The notes beneath the pieces were generated by a model. That model had not been told where the DNA came from, made no database searches, and saw only the letters and a program-made list of their open reading frames with translations. A stretch of DNA of 18,227 nucleotides, from the NCBI GenBank assembly GCA_019422005.1, contig JAHZEF010000031.1, positions 1-18,227 of the forward strand. Direction: 5' to 3'. Of this stretch, positions 1 to 8,301 are shown piece after piece; the first letter of the stretch is position 1; every line of letters starts with the position of its first letter. The translations under genes were made by a program, and so were the position numbers. This stretch comes from Clostridiales bacterium. GTDB lineage: Bacteria; Bacillota; Clostridia; Oscillospirales; Oscillospiraceae.

Positions 1-9
1 TTTGTCTGC

Positions 10-39
10 GGCCCCGCGCCGGCCTGCCGGCACGGGGCC
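10..39 (-). terminator. Strong GC-rich hairpin just past hfq, possible operon terminator
   Basis: Nine bases beyond the hfq stop codon lies a near-perfect stem: GGCCCCG (10-16) pairs with CGGGGCC (33-39), and an inner GCCGGC pair (18-23 with 26-31) stacks on it with one unpaired base per side. Read on the minus strand it falls where the six-gene transcript should end. The bases after it (CGCAGACAAA) are not a U-tract and the window stops there, so intrinsic termination is inferred from position and stem strength only. Confidence 0.45.
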
Positions 40-47
40 GGCGGGCG

Positions 48-284
48 CTACAGAGCGGGATCCGTGCCGCCCAGCCGAACGGGCACGGCGGGGGAAATGG
101 TGGAGATGGCATGCTTGTAAATCATGTTCTGGCGGCCGTCGGCCATGACGATCACGGCGTAATTGTCGTAGCCGGTGACGACGCCGCGCAGCTGAAACCC
201 GTTCATCAGGAAAACGGTAACGGTGCAGCGGTCCCGGCGGACGGCCTTGAGAAATTGTTCCTGCAGGTTTTCTGTGGTTTGCAT
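48..284 (-). CDS. hfq: RNA chaperone Hfq
   Basis: Hexameric Sm-like protein that binds small RNAs and A/U-rich mRNA segments and helps them pair. The 78-residue product aligns closely with Bacillus Hfq: an N-terminal helix (NLQEQFLKAVRR), the Sm1 strand region (VTVFLMNGFQLRG) and the Sm2 hallmark YKHAISTISP near the C-terminus. The C-terminal tail is short, as in other Firmicutes, with none of the long disordered tail of enterobacterial Hfq. I start it at the ATG at 284 because a strong AAAGGAG (294-300) sits 9 bases upstream and the alignment then begins where Bacillus Hfq does. An in-frame ATG at 317 would add 11 residues but has only a weak ribosome site. It is the last gene of the miaB-mutS-mutL-miaA-hfq unit; the miaA-hfq adjacency is widespread in bacteria. 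Whether Hfq has a major regulatory role in Clostridia is less settled than in Gram-negatives. Confidence 0.95.
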   Translation of the reverse strand: MQTTENLQEQFLKAVRRDRCTVTVFLMNGFQLRGVVTGYDNYAVIVMADGRQNMIYKHAISTISPAVPVRLGGTDPAL

Positions 285-317
285 GGATATCGACTCCTTT
301 ATCTCTGTGATATCCAT
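283..317 (-). repeat. 9-bp perfect inverted repeat flanking the hfq ribosome-binding site
   Basis: ATGGATATC at 283-291 is repeated in inverted orientation as GATATCCAT at 309-317, with 17 bases between. On the hfq mRNA this makes a hairpin whose loop holds the AAAGGAG ribosome site and whose 3' arm runs into the first two bases of the AUG start codon. The repeat is read directly. A role in controlling hfq translation is inferred; E. coli Hfq is known to bind its own leader and repress its translation. The distal arm also contains the alternative in-frame ATG at 317. Confidence 0.6.
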
Positions 318-383
318 AATCTACCACACCTGCGGCGCGGAATTGGTAGAAACGGCCCTGTTTTTCAGAGACCGGCGCGGAAC

Positions 384-1328
384 TTACCAGCCGGGCATGC
401 CGGGGCCGGTCAGATACTGCAGCGCGTCGTCCAGCACATCGCCCGGGACGGGGGGATCCGGCTGGAGGATCCAGTGGATCTCAGGGTTGCGGCGGAACCA
501 GGTCAGCTGCCGCTTGGCGTAGCGGCGGGATTCCCGCTGGATGTCTGAGACGGCTTCCTCCAGAGTACAGCGGCCGTCCAGGGCCGCAAGGATTTCTTTA
601 TAGCCGATGGCCTGCAGGCTGGTGGCGCTGCGGGGAACGCCGCGGCGCAGCAGGGAACGGACCTCATCCGGCAAACCGTCCCGCATCATCTGCTCCACGC
701 GCAGATCGATGCGGCGGTACAGTGCAGACCGCTCCGTGAAATCCAGGCCCAGCCACGCCCCGGTATGCCGGGGCGGGAGCGATTTGGACTCCAGATTGTG
801 CTGCGTGATGGTCTTTCCGGTCTCCAGATAGACCTCGGCGGCCCGGAGGATCCGGCGCCGGTCGCCGGGGGGCAGGCGGTCGGCGCTCTCAGGGTCGAAG
901 GTGCGGAGATACGCCAGCACAGCGCCGATCCCCTGCGCGTCGGCCATGCGCTCCAGCTCCTCCCGTCGGCCGGTGGAAGGACAGGGGGCGAAGGAACGGC
1001 CGCGCATCAGGCTGTCAAGATAGAGGCCGGTTCCGCCGCAGATGACGGCGGTCCGCCCGCGGCCAAGGATGTCCCGGAGGATCGGCTCGGCCATGGCCAC
1101 GTAACGGCCCACCGAAAAAGGCTCCGACGGGTCGGCAACGCTGAGCATGTGATGGGGAATGCCGCCCATCTCTTCCGCGGAGGGCGTGGCGGTGCCGATG
1201 TCCATGGCCTGATAGACCTGCATGGAATCGCAGGAAAGCACCTCGCCGTTCAGCCGGCGGGCCAGCTCCACGGCCAGCCGCGTCTTGCCGGATGCGGTGG
1301 GGCCTGCGACGCAGATGATATGCTCCAT
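384..1328 (-). CDS. miaA: tRNA dimethylallyltransferase MiaA
   Basis: Transfers the dimethylallyl group of DMAPP to N6 of adenine 37 in tRNAs reading UNN codons, giving i6A37, the substrate of MiaB, which is encoded in the same unit. The 314-residue length is normal for the family. Visible motifs are the P-loop GPTASGKT (9-16), the DSMQVYQAMDIGTATP stretch from residue 34 with the catalytic aspartate and tRNA-contacting residues, GGTGLY (98-103), QAIGYKE (239-245) and RYAKRQLTWFRR (269-280). The ATG at 1328 is preceded by AGGAG about 7 bases away. It lies 26 bases after mutL and about 100 bases before hfq, on the same strand, so co-transcription is likely. A weak extended -10 (TGG then TAGATT, complement of 318-323) between miaA and hfq might give hfq some extra transcription, but no good -35 goes with it. 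Confidence 0.97.
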   Translation of the reverse strand: MEHIICVAGPTASGKTRLAVELARRLNGEVLSCDSMQVYQAMDIGTATPSAEEMGGIPHHMLSVADPSEPFSVGRYVAMAEPILRDILGRGRTAVICGGTGLYLDSLMRGRSFAPCPSTGRREELERMADAQGIGAVLAYLRTFDPESADRLPPGDRRRILRAAEVYLETGKTITQHNLESKSLPPRHTGAWLGLDFTERSALYRRIDLRVEQMMRDGLPDEVRSLLRRGVPRSATSLQAIGYKEILAALDGRCTLEEAVSDIQRESRRYAKRQLTWFRRNPEIHWILQPDPPVPGDVLDDALQYLTGPGMPGW

Positions 1329-1354
1329 TGCAATCTCCTGTCTGAAACCGGGCG

Positions 1355-3280
1355 TCAGGAGCGCTTGAATTGGCGCTCCAGCTGCCCCCTGGTCAGCGTG
1401 ATGCAGACGGGCCGGCCATGGGGGCAGTATTTGATGTCGTCCCGCTGCAGCACCTGACGGACCAGTGCGTCGCGCTCGGCGGGCTCCGTGTGCCAGCCCG
1501 CCTTGATGGCGGCTTTGCAGGCGACTGTGTGCAGAATGTGATCCCGCAGCGCGGCAGGGTCGGCGGCGCGGCCTTCCAGAAGGCTGCCGGCCAGCTCCTG
1601 CAGCGCCGCCTCCGCCGTACTCTCGTCAAGGTCGGCCGGAATCTGCCGAAGCACCACCGTACCGCCGCCGAAGTCCTCGGCCTCAAATCCGAAACGCTGC
1701 AGCAGGGAAGCGTGTTCCAGCACGGCGGAAGCCTCTTCCCGGTCCAGCTGGACCGGGAGCGGCGCCAGCAGCACCTGCGCCATGACGTCGGTTTCAGAGG
1801 CGCGCAGCCGTTCGAAGAGGAGCCGCTCGTGAGCGGCGTGCTTGTCCAGAAAAAGCACCTGCTGATCCTGCTCCACAATGATATAGGTGTCGAGGACTTC
1901 GCCGATTACCCGGTAATCCGGCACCTCGGGCATGGGCAGATCCTGCTGCACCGGCTCAGGCGCCGGTTCCGGCGCCTGCATGGCAGCCGGCGACGGCTGT
2001 TCGGCGCGCGGCATGGCCACCGGAGACGCCACGGCGCTCCCGGCTGCGGGCGGAGGCTCTACCGCATGGCGGGCGGAAAACGCTTCCGGCCGGCCGGTCT
2101 GCCGGGAATACAGAACCTGACGGACGGTTTCCGGCGCGGCGGCCGTGCCGGCGCCCTCCGACAGCACCTCGGCAAAGGCCCGGAACTGCGCAGGATCCAT
2201 GGTACGGTAAAAATCTTTTTTGGGGGCCGCGGCGGGGTGAGAAGAAGCCGGCTGTGCGGGAGGCTCCCTCAGCTTCATCTCCGGCCGGCCCGGCGTGCGG
2301 TTCAGCGCGCCCAGAACGCCGTAGTGCACGGCGTCAAAGACGCCGCGCTCGGAAAGGAATTTCACTTCGGTCTTGGCGGGATGGACGTTGACGTCCACCA
2401 TGTGGGGCGGCAGCTCCAGATGCAGGACGCAGCCGGGGAAGCGGCCCGTCATCATCTGGTTTTGATAGGCCTGCTCCAGCGCGGCGGTCAGGAGTTTGGA
2501 CTTTACAGGCCGGCCGCCGACAAAGAAGTGCTGATAGGAGCGGTTGCCGCGGGTGGCGGCCGGCCTGGTGACAAAACCATGCACGGCAAACGACTCCCAA
2601 CGGCTCTCCACTGCCACCAGGTCCAGAGCGAACTGCCGGCCGAAAATGCAGTAGACTGCGCTCTTCAGATCGCCGTCGCCGGGCGTGGACAGCTGCTCCT
2701 GGCCATCCTTGAGGAAGCGGAAGGCCACTTCCGGATGGGACAGCGCCTGACGCTGGACCGCCGCGAATACATTGGCGCCCTCGGCGCTGTCGGTTTTCAT
2801 GAATTTCAGACGGGCGGGCGTGTTGTAAAACAGATCGCGGACGATGATGGTTGTGCCCGCCGGGCAGCCGGCGGGCCCGCGCTCCGTAACCGTGCCGGCG
2901 TCCAGATGCAGGCCGGTTCCGGCGTCGTCTCCGGGGGTTCGGGTCAGAAGATCAATGCGCGACACGCTGGAGATGGCGGCCAGGGCCTCGCCCCGGAAGC
3001 CCAGCGTTGTGATGGCGGCCAGATCGTCGGCGCTGCGGATCTTGCTGGTGGCGTGACGGAGAAACGCGGTTTCCGCATCGTCCGGCGCCATGCCGCAGCC
3101 GTCGTCCGTGACGCGGATGAACGTCATGCCCCCGTTTTGGATTTCCACGGTGACGTGCTTTGCACCGGCGTCCACGGCATTTTCCAGCAGTTCTTTGACG
3201 ACGCTGCCGGGGCGTTCCACCACTTCTCCGGCAGCGATCAGATCCGCCACATGGGGCGATAAGGAATGGATAACGGGCAT
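1355..3280 (-). CDS. mutL: DNA mismatch repair protein MutL, endonuclease type
   Basis: Couples MutS mismatch recognition to strand incision. The N-terminal GHKL ATPase shows E30 and N34 in ELLENAVDAGA, DDGCGM (59-64), RHATSK (75-80) and TLGFRGEAL (92-100). An Ala/Pro/Glu-rich linker covers roughly residues 330-450. The C-terminal domain carries the metal-dependent nuclease motif DxHA(X2)E(X4)E as DKHAAHERLLFE (479-490; the usual Gln is Lys here), ACK (587-589), CPHGRP (619-624) and a terminal FKR, the set found in MutL proteins of bacteria without MutH. A stretch near residue 500 (QVLLAPLP) resembles the MutL sliding-clamp contact. The ATG at 3280 has AGGGAGGT upstream, and this site overlaps the stop codon of the preceding membrane-protease gene, so the two are probably translationally coupled. 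Confidence 0.97.
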   Translation of the reverse strand: MPVIHSLSPHVADLIAAGEVVERPGSVVKELLENAVDAGAKHVTVEIQNGGMTFIRVTDDGCGMAPDDAETAFLRHATSKIRSADDLAAITTLGFRGEALAAISSVSRIDLLTRTPGDDAGTGLHLDAGTVTERGPAGCPAGTTIIVRDLFYNTPARLKFMKTDSAEGANVFAAVQRQALSHPEVAFRFLKDGQEQLSTPGDGDLKSAVYCIFGRQFALDLVAVESRWESFAVHGFVTRPAATRGNRSYQHFFVGGRPVKSKLLTAALEQAYQNQMMTGRFPGCVLHLELPPHMVDVNVHPAKTEVKFLSERGVFDAVHYGVLGALNRTPGRPEMKLREPPAQPASSHPAAAPKKDFYRTMDPAQFRAFAEVLSEGAGTAAAPETVRQVLYSRQTGRPEAFSARHAVEPPPAAGSAVASPVAMPRAEQPSPAAMQAPEPAPEPVQQDLPMPEVPDYRVIGEVLDTYIIVEQDQQVLFLDKHAAHERLLFERLRASETDVMAQVLLAPLPVQLDREEASAVLEHASLLQRFGFEAEDFGGGTVVLRQIPADLDESTAEAALQELAGSLLEGRAADPAALRDHILHTVACKAAIKAGWHTEPAERDALVRQVLQRDDIKYCPHGRPVCITLTRGQLERQFKRS

Positions 3281-3292
3281 GAGAGACCTCCC

Positions 3293-4003
3293 TTAGCCGT
3301 GCAGGATTCCCATGGACACGGCATTGATGAGACTGTGGACCAGAATGGGGGCCCAGATGGTATCGGATTTTTCATAGGTCCAGCCCAGGGCGACGCCTGC
3401 CGGCAGATACTGCACGGCGCACAGCAGTGCCGGCAGCCAGCCTACCTGCCCCACGTACTGCCAGACATGGATGGCGGCAAAGATCAGCGCGGAGACGGCG
3501 TAGGCGGCGACGCGGCTTTTCTGGTGGAGATTCCCGAAAATCAGGCCGCGGAACAGCGTTTCCTCCACCAGGGGAGCCAGCAGGACCGTACAGACGGCGA
3601 TCAGCCGGAAATTGCTGCCCGCCAGGCCGGAAATATAGGCGTCGTTTGGATTGGCCACCGCCAGATCCAGAAAGGACAGCAGCAGGCCGGCCAGCCAGGA
3701 CAGGGCATAGTAGAAGGCAAGCCCCAGAACGACAGCCTGTACAAAGGGCCAGAAGCGCTTTGAAATTCCGGAAAGGGAAGCGATCAGCCACCGGTGAAAC
3801 AGGATTGCCACCGCCGTGAAGTTGATCAGGAAGTAGAGCATGTTGACTGTGGTGACCGGCAGCGTCCGGCCGAGGGCGCGCAGGATCAGGCCCAGAAGCC
3901 ACGCCAGGCCGATGATGTACAGCGGAAGATAGAGAAATCCGCCGATGATCTCCGCCCGGGACATGGGCGCGCCGAGGGATCCGGATCTTCGGGTATCTGC
4001 CAT
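3293..4003 (-). CDS. CPBP-family intramembrane glutamic protease (Abi/CAAX-like)
   Basis: Polytopic membrane protein of 236 residues with at least five hydrophobic segments (about 21-42, 52-72, 86-112, 132-146, 166-182, 190-206). The CPBP/Rce1 signature is complete: EExxxR as E147 E148 and R152 in VEETLFRG, FxxxH as F175 and H179 (FAAIH), and the C-terminal H223/N227 (HSLIN). Rce1-type members cleave prenylated proteins; bacterial relatives act in bacteriocin self-immunity, peptide maturation or membrane stress, and their substrates are mostly unknown. No substrate can be named here. The ATG at 4003 has AGGAGG upstream; a second Met at residue 14 is a possible alternative. It is inserted between mutS (42 bases before) and mutL (12 bases after), genes that are often directly adjacent, with no change in strand or composition, so it appears to be a settled operon member. 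Confidence 0.9.
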   Translation of the reverse strand: MADTRRSGSLGAPMSRAEIIGGFLYLPLYIIGLAWLLGLILRALGRTLPVTTVNMLYFLINFTAVAILFHRWLIASLSGISKRFWPFVQAVVLGLAFYYALSWLAGLLLSFLDLAVANPNDAYISGLAGSNFRLIAVCTVLLAPLVEETLFRGLIFGNLHQKSRVAAYAVSALIFAAIHVWQYVGQVGWLPALLCAVQYLPAGVALGWTYEKSDTIWAPILVHSLINAVSMGILHG

Positions 4004-4045
4004 TGAGAGCCTCCTCTTTCCGGGGATTTCTGCTGCCGGAGCCGG

Positions 4046-6655
4046 CTAAACGCCCTTTTCCAGCATGCGTTTGAGTTCGAACAGTGTGTTCAGCGCTTCG
4101 ATGGGAGTCATGGTTTCCACCGTGATGCCCTCCAGCTTCCGGCGCACGGCGTCGCCGGCCAGATCCATGATGGAGACCTGATCGGAGGCCGCCGCCTGTG
4201 CGGGCGGCGGCGCTGCGGACTGGCCGCTTTCCAGTTCGCGGAGCAGCTGCCGGGCGCGGGCGATGACCGGATCGGGAAGCCCCGCCAGCCTGGCCACGTC
4301 CACGCCGAAGGAATCGTCGGCTGCGCCGGGGACAATCTTTCGGAGGAAGATGACCTGTCCCTGACGCTTTTTGACGGCGATATTGTAGTTTTTTACGCCG
4401 GGCAGTTCCTGCTCAATACAGGTCAGCTCATGGTAGTGGGTGGCAAACAGCGTTTTGGCGCCCAGCTTTTTCCGGTCTGCCGCGTATTCCAGCACGGCGC
4501 GGGCAATGGCCATCCCGTCAAAAGTGGAGGTTCCGCGCCCGATCTCATCCAGAATCAGCAGGGAACGCGGGGTGGCGTTTCGAAGGATTTCGGCCACTTC
4601 GGTCATTTCCACCATGAAGGTGGACTGGCCCGACGCCAGATCGTCGCTGGCGCCGATGCGGGTGAAAAGCCGGTCCACCACGCCGATCCGTGCGGACTTT
4701 GCCGGAACGAAGCAGCCGATCTGCGCCATCAGGACGATCAGCGCCACCTGGCGCATATAGGTGGACTTGCCGGCCATGTTGGGGCCGGTGATAATTGCCA
4801 CATCCGCCCCGCCCACGCCCAGGGACGTATCATTGGGGACGAACAGGCTGTCTTTGAGCATGTGTTCCACCACCGGGTGGCGGCCCTCTGTGATGAGAAT
4901 TTCGCCGGAGAGATCCACCTCGGGGCGGCAGTAATGCTGCTTGACGGCCACGTGGGCGAAGCAGCAGAGCACGTCAAGGGCGGCCACGGCGCCCGCCGTT
5001 TCCCGGACGCGGTCGGCCTGCTGGGCCAGCCAGAGCCGCAGCTCTGTGAAAAGTTCGTATTCCAGGGCGGTGATCCGATCCCTGGCGGTCAGGATGGTGT
5101 TTTCCAGTTCCTTGAGCTCGGGTGTGATATAGCGCTCGCAGTTGGTCAGCGTCTGCTTCCGGATATAGGTCTCGGGGGCAAGGTTGGCCTGCCCTTTTGA
5201 AATCTCAATATAATAACCGAACACCCGGTTGTAGCCCACCTTCATGGACTTGATCCCTGTTTTCTCTTTCTCCTTGGCTTCAATTTCCGCCAGGGCGCCC
5301 TTGCCGCCGGACATGATGTCGTGGAGCCGGTCCACCTCTTCGCTGTAACCGGGGCGGATCATGCCGCCCTCCCGGACGGAAAAAGGCGGTTCGTCCACAA
5401 TGGCGCGGTCAATCCGGGCTTTCAGATCTTCCAGCGTGTCAAACTGTTCTGCCAGCGTCTTTGCCATGCCGGATTCCAGGCGGGCCAGCGCCTCCTTCAG
5501 CTCCGGAAGGCGCGCGCAGCCGGCAGACAGCGCCGTCAGATCCCGGCAGTTGGCGGTTCCGGTGACAATGCGCGCCATGACGCGCTCCAGATCCGAGACG
5601 CCGCGGAGCATCAGAATCAGTTCTTCCCGGGTGACCGTTTTCTGCACCAGTTCCTCCACGGCCGACAGGCGCTTCCCGATGAGCGCCGGGCTCAGGAGGG
5701 GCTTTTCCAGCCAGCTGCGCAGCAGCCGTCCGCCCATGGCGGTTTTGGTTTTGTCCAGAACGCCCAGAAGGCTGCCGCGCTTTTCCTTGGAGCGCATGGT
5801 CTCAGTCAGTTCCAGATTGCGGCGGGCCGTGGGATCCAGTTCCATAAAACGGCCTGAAAGATAGTATTCCAGGACGCGGATGTGGCCCAGATCCGATTTC
5901 TGCACTTCCCGCAGGGTGGTGATCAGCGCGCCGGCGGCGCGGATCACCGCCGGAACCGCCTCCAGCTCCGCGGCGCCCTGGCGGAACTGCCGCTCCACCG
6001 CGGCCTGCGCCGCATCCGGATCAAACAGCGCGTCGCTGCCGTGGTCAACGCAGCAATGCAGCCGCGACCGGAGGGACTCCGGCAGCAGCGTTTCCTCGTC
6101 GGCGTCGCCGCCCAGCAGCAGTTCGGCAGGGCTGAAGCGCGCCAGCTCATTGACCGCCTTTTCGCCGGCATGGTCGCCGGAGACGCAGGTGGCATAAAAC
6201 GCGCCGGTGGAAACGTCGCAGAAGCAGAGGCCGTAGGCCCCGTCCTGCCCGAAGGCGCAGGCGAAGTAATTGTTGCGCCGCTCGTCCAGCATGGAGCTCT
6301 CCGTAACGGTGCCGGGGGTTACAATCCGGATGATGTCGCGCTTGACCAGCCCCTTGGCCAGCGCCGGATCCTCCATCTGCTCGCAGATGGCGACCTTGTA
6401 GCCCTTGGCCACCAGACGGGCGATGTAGCTCTCGCTGGAATGGTATGGGACGCCGCACATGGGGATCCGGTCGGGATCGTCCCTGGATTTGCCGTGATCC
6501 CGGCTCGTCAGCGTCAGATCCAGTTCCCGGGATGCAATGCGCGCATCCTCGGCAAACATCTCATAAAAGTCGCCCAGGCGGAAAAACAGGATACAGTCCG
6601 GATTTTGCTCCTTGATCTGCAGGTACTGCTTCATCATGGGCGTCAGTTCTGCCAT
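4046..6655 (-). CDS. mutS: DNA mismatch repair ATPase MutS
   Basis: Recognises base mismatches and small loops and recruits MutL. The 869-residue length is typical of MutS1. The mismatch-reading Phe-X-Glu is F30-Y31-E32 in RLGDFYEMF. The connector, lever and clamp regions follow, including the conserved NRVFGYYIE near 476-484. The ATPase has Walker A GPNMAGKST (624-632), the ST-FMVEM segment (678-684) with its catalytic-site contacts, Walker B LLILDEIGRG (699-708) and FATHYHEL (738-745). In the linker before the C-terminal helices is QVSIM (826-830), which resembles the sliding-clamp motif of Bacillus MutS; this is inferred. The product ends in the short C-terminal dimer/tetramer-type helix region. 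The ATG at 6655 has AAGGAGG upstream. It follows miaB by 49 bases. Confidence 0.98.
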   Translation of the reverse strand: MAELTPMMKQYLQIKEQNPDCILFFRLGDFYEMFAEDARIASRELDLTLTSRDHGKSRDDPDRIPMCGVPYHSSESYIARLVAKGYKVAICEQMEDPALAKGLVKRDIIRIVTPGTVTESSMLDERRNNYFACAFGQDGAYGLCFCDVSTGAFYATCVSGDHAGEKAVNELARFSPAELLLGGDADEETLLPESLRSRLHCCVDHGSDALFDPDAAQAAVERQFRQGAAELEAVPAVIRAAGALITTLREVQKSDLGHIRVLEYYLSGRFMELDPTARRNLELTETMRSKEKRGSLLGVLDKTKTAMGGRLLRSWLEKPLLSPALIGKRLSAVEELVQKTVTREELILMLRGVSDLERVMARIVTGTANCRDLTALSAGCARLPELKEALARLESGMAKTLAEQFDTLEDLKARIDRAIVDEPPFSVREGGMIRPGYSEEVDRLHDIMSGGKGALAEIEAKEKEKTGIKSMKVGYNRVFGYYIEISKGQANLAPETYIRKQTLTNCERYITPELKELENTILTARDRITALEYELFTELRLWLAQQADRVRETAGAVAALDVLCCFAHVAVKQHYCRPEVDLSGEILITEGRHPVVEHMLKDSLFVPNDTSLGVGGADVAIITGPNMAGKSTYMRQVALIVLMAQIGCFVPAKSARIGVVDRLFTRIGASDDLASGQSTFMVEMTEVAEILRNATPRSLLILDEIGRGTSTFDGMAIARAVLEYAADRKKLGAKTLFATHYHELTCIEQELPGVKNYNIAVKKRQGQVIFLRKIVPGAADDSFGVDVARLAGLPDPVIARARQLLRELESGQSAAPPPAQAAASDQVSIMDLAGDAVRRKLEGITVETMTPIEALNTLFELKRMLEKGV

Positions 6656-6704
6656 GGGGGTGCCTCCTTGTCTGTGAAAACTCTGTCTGGGGTCCGGCCG
6701 GCGC

Positions 6705-8114
6705 CTAGTCTGCGGGACTGCCCACCAGGGACCAGGTGGTGGAGGCGGTGATTGCGGCGTTCAGGAAGGTCCCGACCAGGGCGGGATCCGCGCCGGGGAT
6801 ACGGACCAGCCGGCCGCCTTCCGTACGGGCGGTCAGGGCGCCGTCCTCGGCGCCGTCGACCAGCACGCGCAGGGTTTTTCCCACATAGGCGCGGTGCTTT
6901 TCCTCCGAAATCCGGTTCTGCGCCTGGCACAGCCGGCTGAACCAGGCGTTCTTCTCCGCCCGGCTTGCCGGATCCGGCATCCGGGCCGCCGGCGTTCCCG
7001 GCCGGGGAGAATAGAGGAAGGTGAACAGGGCGTCGTAGCGCACCTGCTCAATCAGGCGCAGCGTATCTTCAAACTCTGCTTCCGTCTCGCCGGGAAAGCC
7101 CACGATGACGTCGGAGGTCAGTACAAGGTCCGGCATGACGCCGCGGGCATACTCCACCAGGGAGAGATACTGTTCCGCCGTGTAGCCGCGGTTCATCGCC
7201 CGCAGCACCCGGTCGCTGCCGGCCTGGAAGGGCAGATGGATGTGCCGGGCGATCCTGGGATGGGCCGCCATGGTGTCGAAGAGCTTTTTGGTGGCGTCCT
7301 TGGGATGGCTGGTCATGAAGCGCAGCAGGAAATCGCCGGGAAGCTGCGCCAGCTCGGACAGGAGATCGGAAAAGTCCACGCCCGCATCCAGGTCCCGGCC
7401 GTATGAATTGACGTTCTGGCCCAGGAGCGTGATATCGCGGTAGCCCTGTGCGGCCAACTCCCGCACCTCGGCGATGATGTCCGCCGGCTGCCGGCTGCGC
7501 TCGCGGCCCCGGACGTAGGGGACGATGCAGTAAGAGCAGAAATTGTTGCAGCCGTACATGATGCTGACCCAGGCCTTGATGCTGCTGGAGCGTACGACGG
7601 GCAGCCCCTCTGCGATGGACCCGGCCTCGTCTTCGGTGGCAAAGACCCGGCCGCCGCCGGAAAGCGTCTGCCAGAGCAGGCTCGGGAACTCCCAGAGATG
7701 GTGGGTGGAGAATACGCCGTCCACGTGGACATAGCTGTTCCGGATCCGCTCGGCGGCCTGCGGCTGGCCCATCATGCAGCCGCAGAGGAAGATTTTCTGT
7801 TCCGGATGCCGCCGCTTGGTATGTACCAGCGCGCCCACATTGCCGAAGACCCGCTGTTCTGCATGCTCCCGGACGGCGCAGGTATTGAACACCACCGCAT
7901 CCGCGCCCTCGGCGTCCGCCTGCAGCTCGTAGCCGCACTGCTCCAGCATGCCGCGGATGCGTTCGGAATCCGCCTCATTCTGCTGGCAGCCGTAGGTGTC
8001 CACGAAGGCGGTGGGCGTCCGTCCCTGCTGCGCCCAATAGGCGCGGATTTCCTGGCAGAATGCCTGCTGCCGCCGCAGCTGCTCCGGTGTGATGACGGTG
8101 GTTTTGCGTTCCAA
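6705..8114 (-). CDS. miaB: tRNA-2-methylthio-N6-dimethylallyladenosine synthase MiaB
   Basis: Radical-SAM methylthiotransferase that turns i6A37, made by MiaA, into ms2i6A37 in tRNA. The 469-residue product has the three parts of the family: an N-terminal MTTase domain with C43 (YGCQQNE), C79 (NTCAVRE) and C113 (CGCM) for the auxiliary 4Fe-4S cluster; the radical-SAM core with C189, C193 and C196 (GCNNFCSYCIVPYVRGRE); and a C-terminal TRAM region. The GQNVNSYG and SHPKD segments favour MiaB over RimO or MtaB. I choose a TTG start at 8114 because GGAGG lies 8 bases upstream and no in-frame ATG fits the family's N-terminus. It is the promoter-proximal gene of the six-gene unit, so both enzymes of this tRNA modification would be co-transcribed. 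Confidence 0.96.
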   Translation of the reverse strand: MERKTTVITPEQLRRQQAFCQEIRAYWAQQGRTPTAFVDTYGCQQNEADSERIRGMLEQCGYELQADAEGADAVVFNTCAVREHAEQRVFGNVGALVHTKRRHPEQKIFLCGCMMGQPQAAERIRNSYVHVDGVFSTHHLWEFPSLLWQTLSGGGRVFATEDEAGSIAEGLPVVRSSSIKAWVSIMYGCNNFCSYCIVPYVRGRERSRQPADIIAEVRELAAQGYRDITLLGQNVNSYGRDLDAGVDFSDLLSELAQLPGDFLLRFMTSHPKDATKKLFDTMAAHPRIARHIHLPFQAGSDRVLRAMNRGYTAEQYLSLVEYARGVMPDLVLTSDVIVGFPGETEAEFEDTLRLIEQVRYDALFTFLYSPRPGTPAARMPDPASRAEKNAWFSRLCQAQNRISEEKHRAYVGKTLRVLVDGAEDGALTARTEGGRLVRIPGADPALVGTFLNAAITASTTWSLVGSPAD

Positions 8115-8152
8115 ATCCGGTTCCTCCGATACATAATCTGAATAATCATTTT

Positions 8153-8181
8153 ATTTTAACAGCTTTTGCCGTATTTTGCAA
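8153..8181 (-). promoter_or_regulatory. Sigma-A-type promoter for the miaB-mutS-mutL-miaA-hfq unit
   Basis: On the minus strand TTGCAA (complement of 8176-8181) is followed, after exactly 17 bases, by TAAAAT (complement of 8153-8158). The start would fall about 30 bases before the miaB TTG codon. The surrounding A/T-rich patch stands out from the GC-rich context. It is the only good promoter seen ahead of the six genes. Confidence 0.75.
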
Positions 8182-8232
8182 GGCTGTGCCGGCCCGGGAG
8201 ATACGGCTCCGGGAAGATTCACAGAATGTTCA

Positions 8233-8261
8233 TTGCATTGCTCCGGAGCCTGTGCTACACT
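8233..8261 (+). promoter_or_regulatory. Extended -10 promoter for the first zinc-ribbon foldase gene
   Basis: TTGCAT (8233-8238), a 17-base spacer, then TACACT (8256-8261) with TGC directly before it, giving a TGn-extended -10. It is divergent from the miaB promoter, with about 50 bases between the two -35 boxes. The expected transcript begins near 8268, leaving a leader of about 34 bases. Confidence 0.7.
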
Positions 8262-8301
8262 GATACAATCAAAAATTACAAAAACTGGAGATGATTTTCC
8301 C

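Noticed and set aside
1370..3262. A 630-codon plus-strand frame antisense to mutL
   Set aside because: mutL is unmistakable on the minus strand; the antisense product is Gly/Arg/His-rich with no family features.
8264..8269. TACAAT as the -10 box of the first foldase promoter
   Set aside because: No -35-like sequence lies 16-18 bases upstream (CTCCGG at 17); TACACT at 8256 with TTGCAT fits better.
8176..8301. N-terminal extension of the first foldase by 42 codons
   Set aside because: It covers the promoter region, and the paralogue begins exactly at the zinc ribbon.
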